Below, in pieces: positions 41,183-50,726 of a stretch of DNA of 64,000 nt; position 1 is the stretch's first letter, and each line of letters begins with the position of its first letter. Both the position numbers and the translations under genes were made by a program. The stretch covers positions 372,001 to 436,000 of the forward strand of contig NZ_SNUU01000001.1 in the NCBI RefSeq assembly GCF_012027645.1. Direction: 5' to 3'. The DNA is from Thermococcus sp. 18S1 (lineage in GTDB: Archaea > Methanobacteriota_B > Thermococci > Thermococcales > Thermococcaceae). Under the pieces are notes generated by a model, which was not told the origin of the DNA, searched no databases, and worked only from the letters and a program-made list of their open reading frames with translations.

Positions 41183-43129
41183 TCACGAAATTGATGCCGC
41201 AACCCCAGTGAGCATCTCCGCGTAGTCGAAATCGACCCCCTCCATGTAGGCCGTTATCTTGTCTCCCGTTCCCCACCGGTCATCCCCGGCGAGGACGATA
41301 ACAACCTGCCCGCTGCTCCAAACGCCCGTCCTTATGAACATTCCTGCCTTTCCAGTCCGAACCGCGTTCTGTTCCTCCGTGCTCAGAACCTGCCGCACGT
41401 AGGCCCCAACACCGTCGTAGGCATCCGGGCCGCCGAGTATCACCACCACCTCGGCGCCCTTGTGGGAGTTGAACTCATCAGCGGTGACCCGTTTCACAGG
41501 AAAGCCCAGCGCCTCGAGCTGAGAGGCGAGGAGTTTACCTTTTATGTTCCAGTCGATATCGTTGGCAAGTACCACGACCTCCGGCTTCTCCGGCTCGGCA
41601 TAGGAGATGCTCCAGTTGATGAGCTCCTTCAGGACATTGAACTCATCTTTACCACCGGCTTCAAGCTCGAACGAGACGTATGCGGCCCGGTAGTCCCCAT
41701 CACTGGCCAGTATGGCCCCACTGTAGTCAGAGGTGCGAGCCAGGAGGACAGGGTATCTCCCTCTAACGGTACGGAGGAGCCTCATCCTTTCAAGGAACTT
41801 CCTCTCAAAGCTCAGCTCCATCACTGTTCCGTTGTGCTCAAACGCCACCCCGCTGTCCGAGACCGAAACCTTCGTGAGAACCTCCGGAAGGAGAAGGGAA
41901 GCCGCCGCCGAGAAGTTGAATTTCTGTCCGGTTAGCCCTTCCACAGCACCCTCCACCTGACGGAACCTCAGCCCGTTCTCGTTAGCGAACTTCACAAGGC
42001 TCCTCTTTGCAATACCAAGCTGGGTCTCGGGCAGAAGGCACTGCCAGCCGACGACGGTGGAGACGTTCAAACTAACCTGACCACCGTCGAAGGGCCCCTG
42101 CTTCATGAGCATCATGGGGTAGCCTGTGTTCACGTTCATCGTCATCACAGGGACGTCACTCATGTTGAGTGCGTCCCTGACAGCCACGGCAAGCTGGAGC
42201 GGCTCCATGCGGAGCATCGAGGCAACGCTGACGTTTCCGGGTGAGCCTATGTGCTGGGGATTCGTGGAGTCCAGCAGGGTTCCGGCGGTGACTATCAGAC
42301 CGGCATGGGTTGACCGGAGGTAGTCCTCAAGGGCGTTCATCTCCCGGCTGTCCAGTCCCCATTCAGGCACCCACAGGTTCGATAGTACAACGACCTGCGG
42401 CTGAAACTTCTCGAGGGCCTCCGGAAGCTCATCCGGGGAGACGATGCTGATGTTGTAGTCCTTCGCGAGGAACTCCCAGTGATGCTCCACAAGGAACTGT
42501 CCCGCACCCCTGTTGAGGGGTCTGAGGACGGCCTCAAAATCCGAGAGATTGTAGTGATAGAATGCCCGGGATGCGTTTACCTGCGCGGTTATCCAGTCAA
42601 AGGAACGCTCGAATGCCAGGGCTTCAACGGAGGGATCAACTATAAGAACCCTCGGGCCCTCGGGATTGACAACGTAGTACGTGTAGACCGGGCTAAATGA
42701 GACGTGGTTCTCAACGTCGGTGACCTTTATTTTGAACTCCACCTTGCTTCCCGGAGCCGCCCCGGGTATGGTGAACCTGCGGTAGAACACGTAGAAATTC
42801 TGGGTCTCCCCGTAGAACCTGGCTCTGAGGGCCGCCGTAATGGCGTTCTCAGCCGTCGTTTTCAGGTAGGCCTCCTTCCATTCCCCCCCGTTTATTCGGT
42901 AGTACGCCTCAATCTTGCCCGAGCCCGTTGTGACACCGTAGTCGTCGGCGACGAGGAAATAGACGGTGTACTCGGTGTACGGCGCAACCGCTGAACCCTC
43001 CGGGGGATTGCCCACTATCACTATTGGAGGCTGAGGAGCGGTCACTATCACGGTCGGGGACGCGACCGGCAAAACCAGGACTAACAATAACAGCGTCGTA
43101 AAAAGCGCGGCGGTTTTATTCGTACCCAT
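41183..43129 (-). CDS. Large secreted protein with Ig-like and cell-surface domains
   Basis: This 648-residue protein has a clear signal peptide (residues 3-27). A beta-rich Ig-like domain (about 35-160: YYRINGGEWKEAYL, FKIKVTDVENHVS) precedes a Rossmann/amidotransferase-like region (about 160-330: RVLIVDPSVEAL, QVVVLSNLWVPEW, GLIVTAGTLLD). The C-terminal third has a strand-helix repeat (VVVLANDIDWN, VVVILGGPDAYDG) like cell-wall-binding type 2/S-layer modules. There are several N-glycosylation sequons. No membrane anchor. It is divergent from the FecCD permease. Function unknown. Confidence 0.72.
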   Translation of the reverse strand: MGTNKTAALFTTLLLLVLVLPVASPTVIVTAPQPPIVIVGNPPEGSAVAPYTEYTVYFLVADDYGVTTGSGKIEAYYRINGGEWKEAYLKTTAENAITAALRARFYGETQNFYVFYRRFTIPGAAPGSKVEFKIKVTDVENHVSFSPVYTYYVVNPEGPRVLIVDPSVEALAFERSFDWITAQVNASRAFYHYNLSDFEAVLRPLNRGAGQFLVEHHWEFLAKDYNISIVSPDELPEALEKFQPQVVVLSNLWVPEWGLDSREMNALEDYLRSTHAGLIVTAGTLLDSTNPQHIGSPGNVSVASMLRMEPLQLAVAVRDALNMSDVPVMTMNVNTGYPMMLMKQGPFDGGQVSLNVSTVVGWQCLLPETQLGIAKRSLVKFANENGLRFRQVEGAVEGLTGQKFNFSAAASLLLPEVLTKVSVSDSGVAFEHNGTVMELSFERKFLERMRLLRTVRGRYPVLLARTSDYSGAILASDGDYRAAYVSFELEAGGKDEFNVLKELINWSISYAEPEKPEVVVLANDIDWNIKGKLLASQLEALGFPVKRVTADEFNSHKGAEVVVILGGPDAYDGVGAYVRQVLSTEEQNAVRTGKAGMFIRTGVWSSGQVVIVLAGDDRWGTGDKITAYMEGVDFDYAEMLTGVAASIS

Positions 43130-43222
43130 CACCCCTACACACTACAACCCCGAACTATTTATCTTTTCCTTTCGAGCACCGCACCCAAAAGCTTTAAACG
43201 CCTGGACAAATAATCCGACTCC

Positions 43223-44236
43223 ATGAGGAGATGGCTCCCCGCGCTGGCACTGCTCTCGACAGCCGCACTGTTCCTAGGGGTCTACGTGGGCTCCGTGGGC
43301 ATAAGCCCGTCCGACGTCACCGCCAGCATAGCCTACGGAATAAAATCGACGCTCTCTCACTTCACCCAGATCAACCCAGGTGAAAAGCCGAGGTACTTCG
43401 TGATAATATGGGAGCTCCGCCTCCCAAGGGTTCTCCTGGCTTATCTCGTCGGGCTCTCCCTCGCCTCAGCGGGCGTCGCTTCCCAGGCCCTCTTCAGGAA
43501 CCCCCTAGCTGATCCATACATCATCGGGGTTAGTGCCGGCGCCGGAATCGGGGCCGCGCTGGGTGCCATCTACGCCCCCTCCCACATGGGCTCCCTCGCC
43601 CTCGCCTCCGCCCTGCTCTCGGTCTTCATAGTTTACTCCGTCTCACGGGTCGATGGCCACGTCCCGGTCGACACCCTCCTCCTGGCGGGAATAGCGTACG
43701 GCTTTCTGGCGAGCGCGGTAACGTGGTACCTCATCATAAGCCAGGGGGAGAGGGCTCACGTAACATGGATGTGGCTCATGGGAACGTTCAACGGTGCCGG
43801 CTGGGGCGACGTTGGAGAGATGTTCATCGTCTCCGCCCTGGGGACGGGCTTCCTGATATGGAAGTGGCGCGAGCTGAACCTCATCCTCCTGGGCGAGGAG
43901 AGCATAGCGCTTGGCCTCGACCTGCACCTCTACAGAAAGCTCTTCATCGGAGCGATAGCGGTTCTAACGGCCTTCGCCGTCTCAACCGCGGGAATAATCG
44001 GCTTCATAGGCCTCGTCAGTCCGCACATAATGCGCCTCCTCATGGGCCCGAACCACAGAAGCCTGACCCCCGCGAGCGCCCTCTTCGGAGGTGTTCTTCT
44101 CGTCTTCGCAGACCTGCTCGCCAGAACCATCGCAAAACCAACCGAACTGCCGGTGGGCATCATAACCGCCCTGATGGGGGCGCCCTTCTTCCTGTACCTC
44201 CTGATGAAGCACAAGAGGGGTGAGCTGTACTCATGA
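43223..44236 (+). CDS. FecCD/BtuC-family ABC transporter permease
   Basis: The 337-residue permease has about 10 membrane helices and family motifs LRLPRVLLAYLVGLSLA, NPLADPYIIGVSAGAG and FIGLVSPHIMRLLMG. Such importers carry cobalamin, heme or iron chelates. A GCTTTAAACG box about 25 nt upstream suggests a leaderless start at ATG 43223. It overlaps the ATPase gene by 4 nt. No BtuF/FhuD-type substrate-binding gene is adjacent. Confidence 0.9.
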   Translation: MRRWLPALALLSTAALFLGVYVGSVGISPSDVTASIAYGIKSTLSHFTQINPGEKPRYFVIIWELRLPRVLLAYLVGLSLASAGVASQALFRNPLADPYIIGVSAGAGIGAALGAIYAPSHMGSLALASALLSVFIVYSVSRVDGHVPVDTLLLAGIAYGFLASAVTWYLIISQGERAHVTWMWLMGTFNGAGWGDVGEMFIVSALGTGFLIWKWRELNLILLGEESIALGLDLHLYRKLFIGAIAVLTAFAVSTAGIIGFIGLVSPHIMRLLMGPNHRSLTPASALFGGVLLVFADLLARTIAKPTELPVGIITALMGAPFFLYLLMKHKRGELYS

Positions 44237-44964
44237 AGGCTCTCGAAGTCAAAGTTTCCTTCGCCTACGGCGAGAGGGAGGTTCTAAAGGGCGTCGAGTT
44301 CACGGCGGGGAGGGGTGAGCTCCTCGCGATAATCGGGCCGAACGGTGCCGGAAAGAGCACCCTGCTGAAGGCCATGGTCGGGATTCTGAGACCGAGGGGG
44401 AGCGTGAGACTCGACGGAAGGGACCTTCTCTCAATGAGACCGCCGGAGAGGGCAAGGCTCATAACCTACGTCCCGCAGAGCTCCTTCCCCGAGTTCGCCT
44501 TCACCATCGAGGAGTTCGTTGAGATGGGCTCCTACGCAACAAGGGGCAACGTTGAGGCGGCTTTAAAGCGCGTCGGCCTCTGGGAGCGCAGGAAAGAGCC
44601 GGTTACGAACCTGAGCGGCGGCGAGTACCAGCTGGCCCTGATAGCGAGGGCCTTAGCACAGGGGAGCGAGGCGATACTCCTGGATGAGCCGACGAGCCAC
44701 CTGGATATAAACCACGCCCTCATGGTGATGGAGCTGCTGAAGGACCTCAAGGAGGAGAAGATAATCGTGGCCGTTCTCCACGACCTCAACCTGGCCCTCC
44801 GCTACGCGGACAGGCTGATTCTGCTCCACAGGGGCGGCAAATACTGGGAGGGAACCCCCGGAGAACTGGAACCGGAGGTTCTTGAGGAAGTCTACGGGGT
44901 GAAGGCAAGGATAGCGGAGGTCGATGGCCACAGGGTCGTTCTGCCGGAACTCGCAAAGGTTTAA
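44233..44964 (+). CDS. ABC transporter ATP-binding protein (FecE/BtuD family)
   Basis: The 243-residue ATPase has Walker A GPNGAGKS (35-42), a Q-loop VPQSSFPE, the signature [15 protein letters not shown], Walker [13 protein letters not shown] and switch histidine in [13 protein letters not shown]. It pairs with the FecCD permease just upstream, forming a core importer for a metal chelate or corrinoid. psmB begins 36 nt downstream, but with its own ribosome-binding site. Confidence 0.92.
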   Translation: MKALEVKVSFAYGEREVLKGVEFTAGRGELLAIIGPNGAGKSTLLKAMVGILRPRGSVRLDGRDLLSMRPPERARLITYVPQSSFPEFAFTIEEFVEMGSYATRGNVEAALKRVGLWERRKEPVTNLSGGEYQLALIARALAQGSEAILLDEPTSHLDINHALMVMELLKDLKEEKIIVAVLHDLNLALRYADRLILLHRGGKYWEGTPGELEPEVLEEVYGVKARIAEVDGHRVVLPELAKV

Positions 44965-44999
44965 AACGTCGGGTGAGAAGATGGGTCAGGGGTGAGAGA

Positions 45000-45602
45000 A
45001 TGGAAACTAAGAAAACCGGTACCACCACCGTGGGAATAAAGGCCAGAGACGGCGTTGTTCTGGCCGCTGATACGCAGGCTTCCCTCGACCACATGGTTGA
45101 GACCCTCAACATCAGGAAGATAGTCCCTATCACCGACAGGATAGCGATAACCACTGCGGGAAGCGTCGGCGACGTTCAGGCCCTGGCGAGAATGCTCGAG
45201 GCTGAAGCCAGATACTACCAGTTCACCTGGAACAGGCCCATGAGCACCAAGGCCATGGCAAACCTGCTCAGCAACATCCTCAACGAGAACAAGTGGTTCC
45301 CCTATCTCGTCCAGATAATCATAGGCGGCTACGTTGACGAGCCGACCTTAGCGAACCTCGACGCGCTCGGCGGCCTCGTCTTCGACGACTACACCGCAAC
45401 CGGTTCGGGAAGTCCCTTCGCCATAGCCGTCCTTGAGGATGGCTTCAAGAAGGACATGAGCGTTGAGGAGGCCAAGGAGCTCGCGGTCAGGGCCGTCAGA
45501 ACCGCAGGAAAGCGCGACGTTTACACCGGCGACAGGAAGGTCCAGGTCGTCGTCATAACGAAGGACGGCATGAAGGAAGAGTTCGTCGAGTTCAAGGAGT
45601 GA
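45000..45602 (+). CDS. psmB: Proteasome beta subunit
   Basis: The 200-residue catalytic 20S subunit has a seven-residue propeptide METKKTG followed by the nucleophile Thr8 (TTTVGIK). Lys40-equivalent and SGSPFA near the active site are present. ATG 45000 has GGGGTGAGAG upstream. Together with alpha subunits encoded elsewhere and PAN (7.8 kb) it forms the archaeal proteasome. Thermococcales usually have two beta subunits; this is one of them. Confidence 0.95.
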   Translation: METKKTGTTTVGIKARDGVVLAADTQASLDHMVETLNIRKIVPITDRIAITTAGSVGDVQALARMLEAEARYYQFTWNRPMSTKAMANLLSNILNENKWFPYLVQIIIGGYVDEPTLANLDALGGLVFDDYTATGSGSPFAIAVLEDGFKKDMSVEEAKELAVRAVRTAGKRDVYTGDRKVQVVVITKDGMKEEFVEFKE

Positions 45603-45616
45603 ACCGTTCAACGGTT
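45602..45616. other. Perfect dyad after psmB
   Basis: AACCGT-TCA-ACGGTT, 15 nt, starts on the last base of the psmB stop and is followed by CCCTTTTTAATT. It could be a terminator-like hairpin for psmB or a regulatory site for the gene starting at 45657. Confidence 0.35.
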
Positions 45617-45656
45617 GCACCAAAGCCCTTTTTAATTCTCTTTTCGAGTTGGTAAC

Positions 45657-46748
45657 ATGCGGAATCTCCCAGAAAAGCTGGCGGTTCTCGGGCTGATAAT
45701 CCTGCTCGTATCGTCGCTCTACGCAGCTGAAAGGCTAACCGTCAGCCCAAGCGCGGTTCTCGGAGAGGTAAGCGGAATACTCGATCAGGTTCAGGAGATA
45801 AGGAACCTCACCTTCAAGGAGAGGCCGAAGATAGTCGTTCTGACCAAAGATGAAGCCTTGGCAAAATGGAAGCCCGGAAAAGCCGACATCGAGAGGATGA
45901 AAATAGAAGAACTGACCTACAAGATGACCCTTCTCCTCCCCCCGGATTATCAGTACATCAAAAAAGAAACGGAGCGGAGCGCGGGATGGATAGCCGCGAC
46001 GGTGGGGGATACCATCTACATCATCCAGGAGAACTTCATGTCGAACCCTGACACCGCCAGGAGGACGATAGCCCACGAGAGCGTCCACGTGCTCCAGAAG
46101 CAGTGGTTCGACGCAAAGTACGGCGCCGAAACCTACGACGGCACCATAGCGGTTCAGTCCCTCATCGAGGGTGACGCGGACCTCGTCGCGGATCTCTACT
46201 GCGAGAGGAACGGGATACCGATTCACAAGATACGCTCGCTGAGCGGGAATCCCCTAGCTGACCTCCACATCTTCCCCTACGTCTTCGGCGACCGCTTTGT
46301 GAGATACCTCTACGAGAAAGGCGGCTGGGGGCTCGTTAACGAGGCATACAGCCGCTATCCGGTCTCGGCACAGCAGGTCATGCACCCGGAGCTGTACCTC
46401 GAAAACGTTACCCCCCTCAACGTCACCCTGAGCGCACCGCCAAACTCACGGATTCTCAAGGAGGACAGACTCGGCGAGTACTACGTCTACCTCCTCCTCA
46501 GGGACGTTGCGAAGCTTGAGGACGAGACCGCCTGGAACGTCTCAAGTGCGTGGCGCGGGGATAAGCTCCTTCTAACCCAGAACGCTACGGGCTACCTCCT
46601 CCAGTGGAAGGTCGTCTTCTCAAGCGAGAAAGCCGCGGAGGCCTTTGGGGAAACCATCTCCAAGCTCGCGGAGGGCAACACCTACGCGAACTACACGATA
46701 AGGATTGAAGGGAACTCCGTTCTCCTGATCGCCGAAAGGAGGGACTGA
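45657..46748 (+). CDS. Membrane-anchored or secreted putative zinc metallopeptidase
   Basis: The 363-residue protein has an N-terminal hydrophobic helix (about 8-24) without a clear cleavage site. The zinc motif HESVH is at 140-144 (TIAHESVHVLQ) and a likely third ligand E171 lies in LIEGDADLVADLY, giving an HExxH + EGxAD gluzincin-like arrangement. I cannot assign it to a named peptidase family. The CTTTTTAATT box is about 20-25 nt upstream of ATG 45657. threonine synthase follows after 1 nt, so they are probably co-transcribed. Confidence 0.75.
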   Translation: MRNLPEKLAVLGLIILLVSSLYAAERLTVSPSAVLGEVSGILDQVQEIRNLTFKERPKIVVLTKDEALAKWKPGKADIERMKIEELTYKMTLLLPPDYQYIKKETERSAGWIAATVGDTIYIIQENFMSNPDTARRTIAHESVHVLQKQWFDAKYGAETYDGTIAVQSLIEGDADLVADLYCERNGIPIHKIRSLSGNPLADLHIFPYVFGDRFVRYLYEKGGWGLVNEAYSRYPVSAQQVMHPELYLENVTPLNVTLSAPPNSRILKEDRLGEYYVYLLLRDVAKLEDETAWNVSSAWRGDKLLLTQNATGYLLQWKVVFSSEKAAEAFGETISKLAEGNTYANYTIRIEGNSVLLIAERRD

Positions 46749-46749
46749 T

Positions 46750-47880
46750 ATGAGGCTGATCTGTCCCATCTGCGGTAAAACCTACGACGAACCGGTTCAG
46801 AGGTGTGAATGCGGCGAGCCGGTCGAGTTTGAAAGGTTCACCGGCGAACCGTACATAGGAAAGAGCGTCTGGGAGCGGTTCTGGGACTTCTGGCCGGTGG
46901 AGCCGGCACTGGAGCTCTCCCTCGGCGAGGGCGACACGCCCCTTGTGAAGTCGGGGCTCGGCGAAGAGCTTGGAGTGAAGCTCTACCTCAAGAACGAGAC
47001 AGTAAACCCGACGTGGAGCTTCAAGGACAGGGGCACTTTTCTGGCGATGAGCCATGCCCTAAAGGCCGGCTACAAGACTGTTGGAACCGTCTCCACAGGA
47101 AACATGGCGGCGAGCGTTTCGGCCTACGCTTCCCGCTTTGGGTTGAAGGCGAAGATTCTCGTCTCCGAGAGCGCGAGCGACGAGAAGCTGAAGGCCGTTT
47201 CGGTTTACGGCGGCGAGGTCATCAGGGTTCACGGTGACTACGGGAGGCTCTACTTCGAGAGCCTGAAGTTGGGAGAAAGGCTCGGGGTCTACTTCATGAA
47301 CTCGGACAACCCCTTCAGAATCGAGGGCTACAAGGGCATCGCCTTCGAGATAGCCGAGGAGATAAGCCCGGACTACGTCCTGATTCCGACGAGCTCGGGC
47401 GGGCTCTTCCGGGGAATAGCCAAAGGCTTCATCGAGCTCCACGAGAGCGGTCTAATCGATGACCTCCCAACCCTCATAGCGGTTCAGGCCGAGGGCTGTT
47501 CACCCATATGCAGGGCTTTTAAGGAAGGCAGGGAGAAAATCGAGCGCTTTGAGAGCCCCAAGACTATAGCAAAGGCCATAGCCAACCCGTATCCACCGAG
47601 CGGGAACGCGGTTCTGAGGCTCATGCGGGACTTCGGCTGGAGCTGTGTTGCCGTTTCCGACGATGAGATACTCGAAGCGCAGAGGAAGCTCGCCGGCGAA
47701 GGCCTCTTCGTCCAGCCGGCGAGTGCGACAGGCATAGCGGCGCTGGAGAAGCTCGACCTTCCAAGCGGAGCCAAGGTCGTTTCCATACTCACGGGTTCAG
47801 GGTTAAGAACCCTCAAGAGCGCCCCACAGGGAGGGATTAAGGAGTGCCCGCTCGGGATGCTGGAAAGCTGTTTGAGGTGA
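46750..47880 (+). CDS. thrC: Threonine synthase
   Basis: The 376-residue PLP enzyme makes threonine from O-phosphohomoserine. An N-terminal zinc ribbon (C5, C8, C19, C21) typical of archaeal ThrC precedes the fold type II core with PLP lysine K92 in WSFKDRGT and GTVSTGNMAASV. The C-terminus has STGL/TGSGLR-type loop. GGTGATACC between it and the next gene indicates an operon. Confidence 0.92.
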   Translation: MRLICPICGKTYDEPVQRCECGEPVEFERFTGEPYIGKSVWERFWDFWPVEPALELSLGEGDTPLVKSGLGEELGVKLYLKNETVNPTWSFKDRGTFLAMSHALKAGYKTVGTVSTGNMAASVSAYASRFGLKAKILVSESASDEKLKAVSVYGGEVIRVHGDYGRLYFESLKLGERLGVYFMNSDNPFRIEGYKGIAFEIAEEISPDYVLIPTSSGGLFRGIAKGFIELHESGLIDDLPTLIAVQAEGCSPICRAFKEGREKIERFESPKTIAKAIANPYPPSGNAVLRLMRDFGWSCVAVSDDEILEAQRKLAGEGLFVQPASATGIAALEKLDLPSGAKVVSILTGSGLRTLKSAPQGGIKECPLGMLESCLR

Positions 47881-47884
47881 TACC

Positions 47885-48670
47885 ATGCTGATTGGAGCCG
47901 CGGTTATGCCCCACGGGAACCCCGTTCTAGAGCCGGAGGATGAGGAAACGAGAAGACTCGCGGAGGTTCTCAGGAAGATCGGCAAGGAGTTCAAAGGGGC
48001 CGAGGCCTACGTCCTCATAAGCCCGCACAACGTCCGGATGAGCGACCACCTCGGCGTGGTCATGGCGGAACACCTCGTCTCGTGGCTCGGCTTCGAGGGC
48101 AAAGAGCTTCCCGGAGAATGGGAGACCGAGAGAGACCTCGCGAGGAAAATCTACGAGTCGGCGAAGGGTGCCGGCCTGCCCGTTGTTGACCTGAACTTCG
48201 CCGCGCTGAGCGGTGAGTACTCGCGCTGGCCCCTGAGCTGGGGGGAGCTGATTCCGCTCCAGTTCCTCGAAAGGAAACCGCTCGTTCTCCTGACTCCGGC
48301 CAGAAACGTGTCCAGAGAAGCCCTCGTTCGCTTCGGCGAGATTATCGCGGAAGTCGCAGAGAGGAGCGAGAAGAGGGTGGCCTTCATAGCCAGCGCCGAC
48401 CACGGGCACGGACACGATGAAAACGGCCCGTACGGAAAGGTGAAGGAGAGCGAGGAGTACGACAGGCTCGTCATGGAGATCCTCTCTGAAAACAGGCTGG
48501 AAAGGCTCATGGAAATCCCCGAAGAGCTCGTGAGAAAAGCCCTGGTGGACAGCTACTGGCAGCTCCTCGTCCTCCACGGGCTTCTGAAGAGGGTCTCGAT
48601 GAAGGTGAGGGAAACCGCCTACGCCTGTCCAACATACTTCGGCATGGCTGGAGCGCTGTGGGTTAGGTGA
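47885..48670 (+). CDS. LigB-like class III extradiol dioxygenase family protein
   Basis: The 261-residue protein has the metal-site pattern of the LigB/MEMO superfamily: MPHGNP (8-13), ISPHN (43-47), and IASADHGHGHDENGPYG (about 170-186). Aromatic ring cleavage is unlikely in this physiology, so the true reaction is unknown. GGTGATACC precedes ATG 47885, 4 nt after thrC. The AlaX gene ends 2 nt downstream on the other strand. Confidence 0.85.
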   Translation: MLIGAAVMPHGNPVLEPEDEETRRLAEVLRKIGKEFKGAEAYVLISPHNVRMSDHLGVVMAEHLVSWLGFEGKELPGEWETERDLARKIYESAKGAGLPVVDLNFAALSGEYSRWPLSWGELIPLQFLERKPLVLLTPARNVSREALVRFGEIIAEVAERSEKRVAFIASADHGHGHDENGPYGKVKESEEYDRLVMEILSENRLERLMEIPEELVRKALVDSYWQLLVLHGLLKRVSMKVRETAYACPTYFGMAGALWVR

Positions 48671-48671
48671 T

Positions 48672-49133
48672 TCACAGAACGTCAAAGCTTATCTCAAGCA
48701 GCTCCTTGCTCCTCCAAAAGCGGACCTTTCTGATTTTTATCTCCCCTATTTCTCCCGTCGTTGCGGTATGTTCCTCCTTGCAGGCGTTGACGTTCCAGCC
48801 CTCTATGACGACGACCCTGAGGGTTCTTACCTCCGGCGGAATCGGGAAGAGGTCGTACATGTCCTCACCGAAGCGCTCCTCGGCCTCGTCTCTGGGCAGC
48901 TCGTAAACCTGAACCGGGACGTTTTCCCTTACCTTCTCATTGGCGAGGCGCTCTATCTCGGCAACCTCCTCGGGCGTTGGCTTCCGGTCGAACTTGACGG
49001 TCAGCCGCCCATGGTTTCCGTCCACGTAAACGCTCGCCGTCCACTTGGCGTTTTCACCCAGAACCTTGACGACGGCGCCCTTGACCACGTGCAGGGCGGT
49101 GTGTGTTCTAACCTCCACCGACGGCATAGGCAT
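48672..49133 (-). CDS. alaX: Alanyl-tRNA editing protein AlaX (short form)
   Basis: The 153-residue free-standing editing domain hydrolyses mischarged Ser-tRNA(Ala) (or Gly). Zinc ligands come from HTALH (11-15) and the CKEEH motif near residue 117. It lacks the N-terminal glycine-rich and C-terminal extensions of longer AlaX forms, so it is AlaX-S. ATG 49133 is the first start; ATG 49127 is possible. Confidence 0.9.
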   Translation of the reverse strand: MPMPSVEVRTHTALHVVKGAVVKVLGENAKWTASVYVDGNHGRLTVKFDRKPTPEEVAEIERLANEKVRENVPVQVYELPRDEAEERFGEDMYDLFPIPPEVRTLRVVVIEGWNVNACKEEHTATTGEIGEIKIRKVRFWRSKELLEISFDVL

Positions 49134-49372
49134 CGTTCCATATTCTCGGGGGAATTATTAACGGTTGCGGACGTTGGTAACGGCAGGGCGGGTTATCAAC
49201 CCCACAGGTAAATTCAAACGGAGATTATCCAGCGGCTCTTGAATGTTTTTCAGTCCACTGATGGCCGTACCGAATAATCCCCGCCAGGAGCTTGCACCAT
49301 TAAACAAAAACCGTTATAAATGCCAAAAACGATACACCAGTGCCTGATTAAAAACTTTTGAGGTGGTCAAAA
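49134..49372 (+). promoter_or_regulatory. Intergenic region with the promoter of the 49373 gene
   Basis: 239 nt between divergent alaX and the CpgS-like gene. The TATA CGTTATAAATGCC is at about 49312-49323. The 170 nt upstream contain the imperfect hairpin GTTGGTAAC...GGTTATCAAC (about 49173-49200) but no RNA gene that I recognise. Confidence 0.5.
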
Positions 49373-50716
49373 ATGGCCGAGAAGAAGAGGAAGAGGGTTC
49401 TCATTTTGGGCGCCGCCGGAAGGGACTTCCACAACTTCAACGTGTTCTTCCGCGACAACCCCGACTACGAGGTCGTTGCCTTCACCGCCACTCAGATTCC
49501 GGACATCGAGGGCAGGGTCTACCCGCCCGAGCTCGCCGGCGAGCTCTACCCGAACGGAATTCCGATCTGGAGCGAGGATGACATGGAGAAGATAATCAAG
49601 GAGCACGACATTGACGTCGTCGTCTTCGCATACTCCGACGTTCCGCACGAGCACGTCATGCACCTCGCGAGCAGGGCCCACAGCGCTGGCGCCGACTTCT
49701 GGCTCCTCGGCCCGAAGAGCACCATGCTCAAGTCCAGCAAGCCGGTCATAGCGGTCACCGCCGTCAGGACCGGCTGTGGAAAGAGCCAGACCAGCAGGAA
49801 GGTCGCCCAGCTCCTCCAGGAGATGGGCTATAAGGTCGTCGCGATAAGGCACCCGATGCCCTACGGCGACCTCAGGAAGCAGGTCGTCCAGCGCTTCGCC
49901 AGCTACGAGAACCTCGACAAGCACGAGTGCACCATCGAGGAGCGCGAGGAGTACGAGCCCTACATCGACAGGGGCATGGTGGTTTACGCGGGCGTTGACT
50001 ACGAGAAGATCCTCCGCGAGGCCGAGAAGGAGGCCGACATAATTCTCTGGGACGGTGGAAACAACGACTTCCCGTTCTACGAGCCCGACCTCTGGATAGT
50101 CGTCACCGACCCGCACAGGCCCGGCCACGAGCTCAAGTACCACCCCGGTGAGACCAACTTCAGAGCTGCTGACGTCATAATCATCAACAAGATCGACACC
50201 GCCAACAGGGACGACATCCAGAAGGTCCGCGAGAGCATCGAGAAGGTCAACCCGAACGCCGTCATCATCGACGGTGCCTCACCGCTCTACGTCGACCAGC
50301 CGGAGCTCATCAAGGGCAAGCGCGTTCTCGTCGTTGAGGACGGTCCGACCCTCACTCACGGCGGCATGAAGTACGGTGCCGGCTACATCGCCGCCAAGAA
50401 GTACGGAGCCAAGGAAATAATCGACCCGAGGCCCTACGCCGTCGGCTCGATCATCGACACCTACAAGAAGTACAGCCACCTCGACGTCATCCTGCCGGCC
50501 ATGGGCTACGGCGAGAAGCAGATCAGGGAGCTTGAGGAGACCATCAACCGCGCAGATGCCGACGTCGTCATCATGGGTACCCCCATCGACCTCCGCCGCG
50601 TCATGAAGCTCAACAAGCCGGCCGTCAGGGTCAGGTACGAGCTTGAGGAGATCGGCGAGCCGAAGCTCAGGGACGTCCTCAAGGAGTTCGTCGAGAAGCA
50701 CGTCAAGAAGGAGTGA
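49373..50716 (+). CDS. Cyclic 2,3-diphosphoglycerate synthetase-family GTPase-like protein
   Basis: The 447-residue protein has an N-terminal Rossmann domain (VLILGAAGRDFHNFNV) and a P-loop domain with VRTGCGKSQTSRKV (about residues 132-145), IIINKID and a C-terminal alpha/beta part. It matches the CpgS family, which in some methanogens makes the thermolyte cyclic 2,3-DPG. Thermococcales are not known for that solute, so the substrate may differ. The TATA AACCGTTATAAATG lies about 60 nt upstream and GAGGTGGT before ATG 49373. Codon use is highly optimised, suggesting strong expression. Confidence 0.85.
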   Translation: MAEKKRKRVLILGAAGRDFHNFNVFFRDNPDYEVVAFTATQIPDIEGRVYPPELAGELYPNGIPIWSEDDMEKIIKEHDIDVVVFAYSDVPHEHVMHLASRAHSAGADFWLLGPKSTMLKSSKPVIAVTAVRTGCGKSQTSRKVAQLLQEMGYKVVAIRHPMPYGDLRKQVVQRFASYENLDKHECTIEEREEYEPYIDRGMVVYAGVDYEKILREAEKEADIILWDGGNNDFPFYEPDLWIVVTDPHRPGHELKYHPGETNFRAADVIIINKIDTANRDDIQKVRESIEKVNPNAVIIDGASPLYVDQPELIKGKRVLVVEDGPTLTHGGMKYGAGYIAAKKYGAKEIIDPRPYAVGSIIDTYKKYSHLDVILPAMGYGEKQIRELEETINRADADVVIMGTPIDLRRVMKLNKPAVRVRYELEEIGEPKLRDVLKEFVEKHVKKE

Positions 50717-50726
50717 TCCTTCTTTT

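Noticed and set aside
38364-45625. Shared 20-mer-like word GTTCARCGGYTGCACCAAAG upstream of kbl (38364-38383) and of the peptidase gene (45606-45625)
   Set aside because: 18 of 20 matches are expected a few times by chance in a sequence of this length, and the distance to the TATA box differs (16 nt versus 3 nt).
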